Positions 51,101 through 63,100 of a stretch of DNA of 64,000 bases are shown piece after piece. Below the pieces are notes generated by a model. That model searched no databases. It had not been told where the DNA came from and saw only the letters and a program-made list of their open reading frames with translations. The stretch is from Aureliella helgolandensis (GTDB taxonomy: Bacteria; Planctomycetota; Planctomycetia; Pirellulales; Pirellulaceae), in NCBI RefSeq assembly GCF_007752135.1, contig NZ_CP036298.1, positions 7,928,501 through 7,992,500 on the forward strand. Reading direction: 5' to 3'. Within the stretch, counting starts at the first letter, position 1; every line of letters begins with the position of its first letter. A program made the translations under genes and the position numbers.

Positions 51101-54100
51101 AACGTGTGGCCAATTCGGGAGATGCTCAACGGGGTAGCGGACACGTCGTAGGGCATCGCACCACCGATCTCGGTGATCTCGATCAAATACTCCTGATCCG
51201 TCGCGAACAATGAGATGTCTGGAATCTGCCAGTCGTACTCACCGGGCGCTGCGAGGCCATTCGCAATAACCAACTCCGGCACCGACACCCCGCGTTGGTA
51301 TCCAGACGCAGCGTAGAGCAGGATATCGACGGGGGCACCCGACTGTGATTGCCAGCGAATGGGCATCATCGTACCGGCCCGGAATTTCTTACCTCCCGCT
51401 GGATCGAGCAAGTGCACCAAGGCATCCGAATTGCTAACGGTTGCCTTGATCGTCCCACCGTACGCGCCCAAGTTGACTCTACCACCGTTCGGTAATGGTT
51501 CATTGGAAGCTTCAAAACTGGGATCGCCACCATCGACACCTATGGACGCGGTTTGCAGGTGGAAATCATCGTCAGCCGCCACGAGTCCCACGATCTGCTG
51601 AATGCGAATTGCATCTGCGTTGTGCCGATACCCATTATTACCAGACCCTGTCAACTCCACGCGCAGCGTCCCATCCGCACCAACCGTAAAGTAACCAAGG
51701 CGATTCCAACCGACAGACGCGTCCACAAACTCAAAATCTTCAGGATCATGGAAGTAGCGTTGGGTTTTAAAACTCTGTGAAGTCAGTTGCCCGTCAACAA
51801 AGACTTGAAAGCGCGCCTCCGAATCATAGATGCTGGGGTAAACTCCGTAGCCAACAGTGGTTGCGACGGTGAAAGTGGTGCCTGGTGTCAAATTATCAAA
51901 CGTCCAGACTGCTAGATCGCTGGGAGCCGAAGCCAGCAGCGAATCGTCCTGGTAACCGGAATGCTCTAGGGTCCACCCGCCAACGGTAGAAAATCCCACG
52001 TCGCCATTATCGATGATAACTGGAGCGGCCACCGGTTCTGTGCTAAAGCCTAGAAAATCGTCGCTGCCATCCACATCGACAAATAGAGGATCACCTGATC
52101 GACCATGCTCATCGAAGCTGAACTCCAACGACCAATCCTCAAAAGTCTTAAGTTCCCCGGACTGATAATTGGCGACTTTGCCATTGGCTCCCAAGTAAAA
52201 GAGGTTGAAATCGCTGGTATGACCGGACTCGCTGTCGGCAGCAAATTCATAAGCGAAACCACCCTCAATCGCGAAGATGTTGTTGCGAAAATCAACTTGC
52301 GATGACTCTCCCTGCACACTGATGGAACTTCCGCTCAACTGGTAAAACGTATTTCCTACGACCGTCGTACCCTCGAGACCTTTATAAATCGCAATCCCTG
52401 CATTTTGATTGTCGTAGACTAGATTGTCGCTGATCGTCCCTTGAAAGCCTTCATACCCGTAGGCATCGGCCTGAATTCCAACGCGATTGCTGAACGCAAT
52501 GTTTCCAGTTGCCTCAGCGCGACTACCGATGCTCGGGCGCGACTTTAGCCGAATCCCGACGTCGTTATCGTAGGCGACATTGTCGCTGGCCGTAGGAGTC
52601 AAGCCACCTTGCGAAGTCCACGCATAGACGCCGGTCGCATTGTTATAGACAACATTACCCGATGCGATCGCTCCCTGCTGAACGTCAATCCCCGTATAAT
52701 TCTGGTAGGCCTTGTTGCCGATTGCCACAAGTGAAATCATCGAATCACGGTAGCGATTGAGCAAAAGTCCAGATTGATTATCGAAGACAACGTTGTTCTG
52801 GACCACGGCGTCAACTTGCGTCAAATAGACTCCATACGTGGAACCATAGATAGTATTGGCCTCGATGTTCCATTCACTTAGAGTCGTCCAGTTGGCTCTG
52901 CCTGCGTAGACTCCGCTAAACGCATTGTCGGCAAAAGTGTTACCGACAATTTGAATACGATCGCTATCCGCATTTCCGTCTGCATAAATTGCCCTCTCGG
53001 CACCCTGAAGAGTCAGCCCGGAGATGGTGAGGTCATCTGCACCACTGAACTCAAAGACATAACTTCCGGAACTCGTATTATCCCGATCGAGAATTGCGGC
53101 CGAGCCCGCTGCTGTCGGTCCTTGAATGATAATCCCACTCAGGTCCTCGCCGAGCGTTAGATTCGTATCCATGCTGTAGGTCCCATGATCCACCACGATC
53201 TTGTCGCCGGGTTGAAGAACGCCAGACTCCAGGATACTTCGCAGAGTCGCTTTCGGCGTGCCGGGAGAAAGGCCATCGTTGAGATCATCACCTGCTGCTG
53301 TTGTGTATTCATCATTCGCATCGACGCGGTCATTGACGTAATAGACACTAATGGCTGCCGTGATCTGCACTGGTGAATTACTCTCATCCACCAATCCACT
53401 GGTGACATCGCTGCGCGTCGCACGGATCCGATAATCATCCGCTGGTGCAACCGAACCGGGAACAAGCCACTGGTACGTCCCTAATGAAAACGCAACCGTT
53501 GCCAATGGCAGCTCAAAACTGGCGTCACTGTCGCGAACTAAGTCGATATCCACCGTTCCCGACGCTGCACCTGAGTCGAGGGCACCTCGCCAGGTAATGC
53601 TGAAAGTACGTCCAACAGAATAGGTCTCTCCGCCGTTAGGGGCTACCACGAATAAGAACTCAGCTGGACTTTTGGACGCTTGCGTCGTGTTGCCATAGGC
53701 ACCCAAATTGACGTACCCGCCGTTCGTCGCTGGCTCAAGTGCTACAGGCGTTGATGGATCTCCGCGATCGATAGCCGGAGACTGCGAGGCGTCCAGCAAT
53801 TCGATGGTTGGCAAATAAACCGGCAACCCCGTCGCACTATCACGGACTGGCGCTAGCGAGCCAGTAAACCGCCCAACAGAACTGGTCAAATGAAAATCAT
53901 CATCACGTCCATCACTGGCGAGAGAAACGTACCCTAGTAGCTGATCAGCTCCCTGAACGTTGACAAATAACGGATTCTCCGACAAGCTGCCGCTGTCACC
54001 AAACGATGCGATTTGCCACTGCGATAGCGTATCCAGGTCGCGTGCCCCCCAGACACCAGTCAGTCCACTGCCAGCATGGCTCAGCAGGTTAAAGTCGCTG

Positions 54101-57100
54101 TCGAATCCGGGCTGACTGAACTTTTCCACCCTGACGGCCGTGCCACCGTCAACAACGACGATATTATTTCGAAGTCGTACATTTTTCGACTCACCTAAAA
54201 TCTCGATCCCATCGCCCACCGGCTGATAGATCGTGTTGTTCTCAATACCATTGCTATCGCCATCGGCAACCCGCAGTGCTATCTTCGCGTTATCATAAAT
54301 CAAGTTGCCACGAATATTGACGCGGTTCGGGCGGTTGTATCCAAAGGCCTCGGTTTGCACCCCAACGTCATTAGAATAAATCACATTTCCAGCCAACTCA
54401 CTCGTATGGCGCGCATAAATCCCAAGGTTTTGGTTGGCATAAATGCGGTTTTCACGAGCGGTACCCGCGTCGACGAAGATGCCACTGTCGTTGTTAAAGA
54501 CAACGTTGCCTTCGGCGATCGATCCACTCAACAAGATCCCGTAGATTCCTAGGGCCGAGTGCCCCCAAACGCTGTTGCCGGAAACGAGCGTGCCTGTGCC
54601 GGTGGCATAAATTCCATCCCTTAGATTCTGCGCGACTTCATTCGAATCAATGATCGAATTCGCCCCATCCATCTTGATTCCATACCGCTGGTTGTTCGAA
54701 GCGAGATTGTTTTCGAGCAATGCGTTTGCACTTTGGACACGAATACCGTCCAAACCATTTCCGGTCGTGACTACATCCCGCACGATGGAGGTTAGCCCGA
54801 GGCTGACGAGCCCACTCTCGCCATTATCATTCGCTTGCACGTTCTCGATTCGGTCGGTGACACCGGCGACGTTAACTCCCGAGAGTGCGTTGTTGTTGGC
54901 GACGATGTCGGATAAGAGGCCAACGGCTGTCGTGCTGTTCAAACCATGCCCAGCATTGCCGCTGGCGGTCAAGTGATCTCCACGGACAAGTTGGGAGCCA
55001 CCATCAATTAGAATCCCGTCTCCGGCATGGCCCGCAACACTTAAGTACGATGCATCGAGCCCCGTACTATCCCGAGTGACGTGCAGACCGTGCAAGGCGT
55101 CTGTCAGCGTTAAATGCTGTAGAGTGACCAAGTCGGCGTCGTCTAGCACGATTAGAGACTCATTTGCATCGTTGTGCGCGAACGACCAATGGGCAGCGCT
55201 GCCCACCGCATCCGGTCCGGTCAAGATAAACCCTTCATCGTCGCCGACACCGACGCGGCCAGAAAGACTGACGGGGAACAACAACTGGTAGTCACCCGTA
55301 TCGGAATGCAGCACATCGTTTGGCCCAAGGGAATAAATCCGCAGGATCGTATTCGGATAAGGCTTTGGAGCGTCTGCGGTACGTCCTGTATTGCGATTAT
55401 CACCGACCGACGAAGTGTATTGGTCGGCGGTTTGGGAATCATCGTTAACGTAGAAAGTCGCCGTATTCTCAGGGACGCTGAAGACTTCAGTGCTTCGATC
55501 GAAGATCAACTTGTTGTCGGTGCGTGACACCTGGATGGTCAAGTCATGCGTGCCGAAGTCAACGCCACTGAGGGCTGGGATCCATGCGAACTGCCCATCG
55601 TCCGGCGTAGCTTCGACGATGTTTGTCACGAACTGAGGGCCGTCAGCACCCGCTCTGTACAAATCAATGCGGACCGGGACGTCCGTAAAGTTATTGTAGG
55701 AACTCCATCGGATCAAACGCGATTCATCACGTTGCCAGTCGGTGTAGAGATCAGGAAAACGCAGCGCAATGTGTGGAGACCGAGCAGTGTTAACTTCAAC
55801 GGGTGAATCTAGATGCGCCCCCGCATCGACGCCATAAGAGATATGCGCGAGGCGAACGAAGGCACCACTCAAATAGGCATCACTGGCATCTCCGCTTTGC
55901 CGAGTCGATGTGAAAGTGAATCGAACGTGTCGAGTCCCCGGCTTGAGAGCGACGTCACCGCCCACGAGTTCCCAGCGATCGGAGATGTCACTGGCCTTTG
56001 CGATAGCGGTTCCTAAGACTGAGTTTGCCGCATTCAACATCTCGATTTGAATCTGTCCACGGTCGGCAACTTCCTCGTCTGCACTTTGAACTCGTCCGCC
56101 AAAGATCAATCGCAGATCCCCAGCATCGATGGCGGTCAAATCTGCACCGCCGTCCACCAAGCTGACAACTTGAGAAAGGCTACCCACGACTACAGGACCG
56201 GCAGCGAAATAGGCGCCACCTGCATGTCCACTAGGATTGCTAGTTCGAGTTCCCGCGTTCGCACTGGCTGACCAGCCGACCAATCCATTTTCAAAACTTG
56301 CATTGGATAGCAAGTTTTGTGGCTGGTGGAGTGCTGAGGGATCATCTCGATCGGCCTGTGTCACCGATCGTCCGGCATCGATGATTGGATTGCCAGCAGC
56401 CACAGAAGGGCTGCTCAACCTCTGACCGCCCAGCATTGGGAAAACTCGATAATCGTCACGAGAGCGATTCAAGAATTGGGGTTCGGACCAATCAGGATTG
56501 ATAACAGTTGTCCCGACCGAGTGCAGGTCATAGCGATGAACATCTTCCTGCCAATCGAGAATATCATCAAAATCTTTGACCCAGTGGACTAGCTTACCGG
56601 TACCCGAGGCATGCAGCACATTGTAGTCGCTAAAGAATCCTTCGCGACTATTATCAGCCACATAGATATCGTAGCCCGATTCTGACCACATCACATTGTT
56701 CTGCAATTCCACTCGCCGGCTGCCATTGATAAAGACATTGTCGCCAGTAACTGCATACAGTGTATTACCGATCACCTGAACATCGTCGGCAGTAACAATA
56801 TTGATCGCCGCCGTCGTATTGCGATAGATTTCGTTATGGACGATCAACTGATTCGAGACCGCATTCACACCGATCCCATTATGACCGATGCGGTTGTAGC
56901 GCACTTCACCATCAAATGAAACACCAATGTCGTTGCCTTGGATAACATTCGGATAGTCCTGGGAGTCGCCCCCTAGAATGCCAGATCCAGTAACACCAGT
57001 CGTGTTATCAATGATCCGTTGCCCGCGCATCCGACCATTCAACACAACTCCTGTATCGTTGTTGGAGATCACATTCGGAAGCGTTTCTCCCACGAATCCG

Positions 57101-60100
57101 AATGCGTTAGAGGGAGATTCAACGTTGGCGATTATACCAATTTGATTATCGTGGACATAATTTTCACCGAGCGTAGCCGCCGCGGCGTACAGTACACCAG
57201 TGTGGCCACCACGGATCTCATTCTGCACGATCAAGCCGTCGAAGGCCGCAGCAACACGGATTCCGATTGTATTACTGACAATATGATTTTCTGAGATAGT
57301 ACCACTTGACGCCCCGACGATCCCAATACCTTCCGCACCGCCGATAATTCTGTTTTGCCGAACGTTCGCTGCAATGGCGGTATCGAGCGTCAACCCTGCC
57401 GCGACGCTGTTCTGGATCGTTGTGCGGGTGGCTGCTGACTGCAGGTAAATATGATTAGCGGCTAGGTCTGAAACATGGGAATCTTGGCCACCAAGGATGC
57501 GCAGAGCAGCGACTTGACTTTCGCGAATCGTGAAGCGATCAGCGCCGCTTACGGTAACATCACCTTGGATAGCTAGACGCTGGATCAATACATCGTCAGC
57601 CGCGACCGATAGAGTGCCGGTGAGTGAAGCGCCGGGGCTCCCGATCAACGCGACTCCAGCGTCAGCGGCGGCGATCGAAACATTCTCTGTCAGGCTTTGG
57701 GTGATCAGAATGGTATCACCGGCAGAGAGGTCATTTGCGATAAGTAATTCAGTAATGGAGTTTCCAGGCGTGCCATCGGCAACGTAGATGCGACCGCCGG
57801 ACTGAGGCCCAACATCTCCACGGAGGTAGACGTGCTCAACTTCGTCAGCGATCTTTTGTTGCCATACAACAAAAGGCTGTCCCTGAGAGTTGACCGCCAA
57901 GTTCATCTCGGTAGGTACGGTTACTCCAGCGTGAATTCCGACTGCGGAGGCATCGCCCGCAACCAGTTCCGTAAACTCAGCGTCATCCCAACGCATTACA
58001 AACAACGGCTGTGTGGTGAATGGGCCGGCGTCTACGCTGTCGCTGTTGGAGGACCACGCCAAGTACAATTGGCCACCACCCGACGCCAGTCTTGGATGAC
58101 CACTTACCACTGAATTGTTTCCAATTCCAATCGGTGTGGCATTATGCCATGCCCCTCCGTCATAACGCGAAACCTTGACTGTAGGACCAGCCGTTCGGCT
58201 GCCATCGAGCGAATCAATCCAACTCACGAATAGCTGGTCTCCACGGTAAGCTATCGTCGATTGATCTGCCCGTGCAAGTGATTTACTGATGCCATTGCCC
58301 GAAGCGGAACCATTGGCTTCCGACCATCCCTCTGCACCCCACTCTTTGACGTAAATCTGCGAACCTTCTCCGACAGCCTGAGTCCAAGAGACTGCAATTT
58401 TGGAAGCCACTGTGGCAACGGAAAAATCGCGAATATTTGCCGCCGAGTTCGTAACACCACGTGAGCTCGCACTACCTGCAAGTTGCTGCCATGCTGCGCC
58501 GTCAAAGCGGCGCAAATAACCGTTGCTCATTCCCGACGAACTGTCCACCCAAGCCAGGATTAATCCATTGGCCGATGCCGTCAATCTCGCCTCGTCAGCC
58601 TCTCCTGAGCTCGACACGTTTCGCGTTGGACCGATGTTAACCCAAGTTTCAGAACTGGTTTCAAACCGGGCAACATGAATATCGCTGCCGTTCGCAGTCA
58701 ACTCCGTCCAAGCAACAGCGAGCGCACCGGAATCGTCGATTGCAATTGCTGGACGTCGTGATGAGGACGGTGATGCCGAGACCCCTGCGTTGCCGCCAAG
58801 CAATCGCCAGCCGTCGACGTCCGTATGGCTGGCAACATAGACTTCATGATTTCCGGACCAGGAGTCAACCCAGGTGACATAACGTGTTCCATCATCACCG
58901 ATAACCACATCAGGCTCAAGCGCAGCACTCATCATCCCGCCCAATCCTGCACCTGATGCGGAGCCTGAGAACTCGGACCAGCGCCCTGCGTCGGTAAGCC
59001 CCGTTGGCAACGTCAGGCCTGGAGAGTGTACCGCAGCAGCCGGATTCGGACTTGGCGCCGAAGTCGGCGAAGGCAAGAGGAAATCGGATAAGGTGGAGGT
59101 CTCACCGCTACCATAGTCGATCAGATCATCGCCGCCGCCTCCCACAATGCGATCATCATCGCCCTCGCCGAACAACTGGTCGTTTCCGCCACCACCATCA
59201 ATCTGGTCGCGGCCGGAAGTTGGATGATCTACACCAGTTGCGAAATCACCATACACGTAATCGACGGCGTTGTCGTCCGCCGTGTTACCAATGTTATGCC
59301 CATACAGGGTATCGTGGTCGCCCTGGCCGCTGATTAAATCACTGCCAGCACCACCGACAATTAAATCATCGCCCGGTCCGCCTTCTAGGCGGTCGTCGCC
59401 GTCATCACCAAAGACTTGGTCGTTCCCACCACCCGCAAAGACGATATCGCGACCAGCGCCCGCATGGATGACATCAGCCCCATCGTCACTACCGCGGATA
59501 ACGTCGTTTCCGATTCCACCGACGAGCAAGTCGCCACTGCCACTACCACCCAGCAGTTCATCATTCCCTTCCTGGCCATCGATATCGTCGGTTCCCGCGC
59601 CGCCGCCGAGTAGGTCATCGCCAACACCGCCGCGCAGGACGTCGTTGCCGCCTTGGCCGAACAAATCATCATCACCCTCTTCGCCGAATAAATGGTCATC
59701 GCCAAAGTGAGAACCGTAAACGGTATCATTTCCCGCCCCGGCATATACGTATTCTCCCAAATCAATTCCAACGAACACCCAGTCATTGCCGTCGCCGGCG
59801 AGTACATAGTCGCTTCCAGCGCCCGATTCAATCCGGTCATCACCGCTCCCACCGCGGATCAAGTCTGCCCCGCCGAGTCCGAACACCGTGTCATTGCCAG
59901 CTCCAGCATCGATCACGTCGCCGAAGAAAGTGGTGTCAAAGAAGTTGGGGTCCGTTTGCGGGCCCTCGCTGGATCCGGTCAGCGTGTCATCCCCATCGTT
60001 TCCGAACAAATGATTGCCGATTCCTCCTCCGGCATTCACCACATCATTGCCGCTGCCACCGCTCAGAGTATCCACTCCCGGGCCACCGTCGATTTGATCA

Positions 60101-63100
60101 TCATCATCCCCACCACTTACATCATCATTGCCCGGACCACCAAATAGCAGGTCTCCGCCAGTTCCGCCAACAACAATGTCATCGCCCGCGCCAGCCTCTA
60201 CTCGATCAGGGCCTGCTCCGCCATCGATCCGATCATTTCCGAAGCCACCCAGAATCAGGTCAGCACCGTCATCTCCAGCGAGAGAATCATTGCCGTTTTC
60301 GCCAAATAGCTGATCGCCACCATCTCCCCCGGCGACAATATCGTCTCCACCGCCTGCATAGATCACGTCGTTGCCTCCGCCACCATAAATGGTGTCGTCG
60401 GCTGAATCGTCGCCAATCCCGTCGCGAGTGTGCCCGTAGAGCACGTCGGCATCATCTCCACCGTGAATCTCGTCACGTCCGCTGTAGCCCTCCACGAAGT
60501 CTTGACCGGCAAAGGTCGAAATGAAATCGTTGCCAGGGCCCGCGTAAACGGAATCCGCGCCGGCACTACCATAAACCGTATCGTTATGATCGGAAGCTAC
60601 CCCTGGCACTCCGGCAAAGGTTTGCTCATCCGCGTAAACGATGTTGCTGTCATTCGAAGACCCACCGCCGGAACTATTAACGCCAGCCGAAATTAAGTCA
60701 GCGCCCCAGCCGCCGACAATAAAGTCACTGCCACTACCTGCAGTGATTGTGTCATCCCCATCACTGGCAATAATCGTATCGTCGTTGGCGAATGTCGAGA
60801 CCGTGTTATTGCCTGGGCCAGTAAAGACCGTATCTTGGCCCGCGCTGCCAAATACCGTGTCGTTATGGTCGGTGGCATTTCCCGGTACAGTGGAGTTCAA
60901 TTCCAGGTCAGCGTAGACAGCGTTGCGATCGAGTCGACTTCCTCCCCCTGCGAGTTGATCGGTATAGATCCAATCCGCCCCCCAACCACCGACGAGCTTA
61001 TCGCTGCCCGCTCCACCACGCAGCAAATCATCGCCAACTCCACCGTCGAGTTCATCATCGCCAGCGCCCCCTTCCAACAGATCCGTATCGTCACCTCCGG
61101 TCAGATGGTCATCACCATCCTCACCGAACAAGCGATCTGGGCCAGCGCCGCCGTCGATCGTATCAGCTGAACTACCACCATAGATTTCGTCCGCTCCATC
61201 GTTGCCGGCAATGTCGTCGCTGCCCGAACCACCGAGCAAGTTATCGTCGCCTGAGCCACCCTCAATAGTGTCGTGTCCGGATTGCCCATCGATGGCGTCA
61301 GCGCCTTGGTCGCCATAAAGAAAATCGCTCCCACTACCACCGAGAATGATGTCATCACCTAGCCCACCGTAAATACGGTCGCTCCCCGCACCGCCATCGA
61401 GCGTATCATTACCCGCGTCCCCTTCAAGTTGATCATCGCCCTCCGCTCCTTCGATTTGATCATCACCATCACCACCACGTAGAAGATCGTTTCCCTTGCC
61501 GCCGTGGATTCGATCGTCACCGCCCTGTCCGTCGATCGTATCGTCCCCGTCGCCCCCGCTAACAATGTCCTCTCCGCCACCTGCATCAATGAAATCATTT
61601 CCGTCACCGCCGCTGATTATATCGGCATCAATTCCACCAGTAATCACATCGTCGTCATCGCCGCCGACCAAGATGTTACTACCAGAAGTCGCTGAGATTC
61701 GATCTGCACCTTGCTGGCCATAAGCGCTATCGTCGCCTGCTCCGCCGCTGATGAGGTCATTTCCTTCGCCGCCCAATAACAAATCATTCCCGTCGCCACC
61801 TGCGAGCGTGTCGTCGCCCCCCTGTCCATTGATGTAGTCATTGCCTGATCCGCCATTGAGCACATCATTCGCATTATCGTTACCGCCGCTCAGACGATCG
61901 TCACCGCCATCGCCACTGAGGGTGTCGGGGCCTTCGCCGCCATCGAGATTGTCATCATCTTCTCCGCCATGCAAAACGTCCGCGCCCGCTTCACCGGACA
62001 GTTGATCGTTGCCGCTGTCGCCATAAAGCGTGTCATTCCCTTCGCCACCGAACAAGCGATCATTACCACTTCCGCCACGTAGCACGTCGTGTTGCCCCTG
62101 GCCATCCAACGTGTCGTTCCCCGCCCCACCGAGCAGAGTGTCATTTCCATCACCGCCAAACATACGGTCGGCATCATCGCCGCCAGAGAGTTGATCATTT
62201 CCATCGCCACCGTCGATGCGATCCTTACCGAGTCCGCCATCAATGGTATCGATCCCTCGGCCTCCGAACAGCTGGTCGTCACCACTCCCGCCGCTGATTG
62301 TGGTGTTGCCGGTTCCGTTATAGCGAATCGTATCGTTGCCGGCACCGCCAGCCAGAACAGCAGGCAGCGTCACGGTTTGAGCGAATGTTAACTTGTCATT
62401 GCCAATTCCGGCATCCGCTTCGACACGCGTGACCTCGGCTTGCGGAAACGATTGTTCGAATCCATCGAGGGCGAGAACCACGTTGCCGCCCTCTTGTCGA
62501 ACCGTCAGGGACTCGTTGCCATCGGTGACATTCTCACCTCGCTGTGAAGCTCGTGGCCCAATGTTCAGAAACAAAACACCATCGATGATCTCTCCAAGAT
62601 TCGGAGCTGGTGGCGCACTGACGTTGTATGCGTCAAGATCCAGAATGACTTTATCTTCCCACTCCCATTGCTTAGGACCAAAAACATCAAGTGTGATTGT
62701 CTTATACTTGGGGCGGTCATACTGGATGACGTCAATGCAAGTTCCCAACGCGCATTTCTCTTTCGTATGGTATCCAGCAAAGACTTCTTCGCGAAAGCCA
62801 GCCCACAGGCTCGCCGACAAGCCACCTTCCAACTTTCCTGAAAGATCAAATAGTGCGAAGGGGTTGTAACCGCTAGCAACGAGCGTTGAACGAATTTCGC
62901 CAAAACGAACTTTCCCGTCGCCATTATTATCACGCAGGTTAAGTTGCAATTGTTCGCCGGGACCGGTTGTCTTCAGGTAACCCTCGAGATCTGCTTCGGC
63001 AAAATTGATGCCCGCTATCCCAACATCAACTCCACCCGAAAACTCCAAATTCATCCCGAACCATGCTTCGGGGGAATCAACGCCATCCGCATCCAGATCT

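Noticed and set aside
59060-62350. Many + strand frames rich in Ser/Pro or Ile/Val across the RTX block
   Set aside because: They are antisense shadows of the GGxGxD repeat on the - strand.
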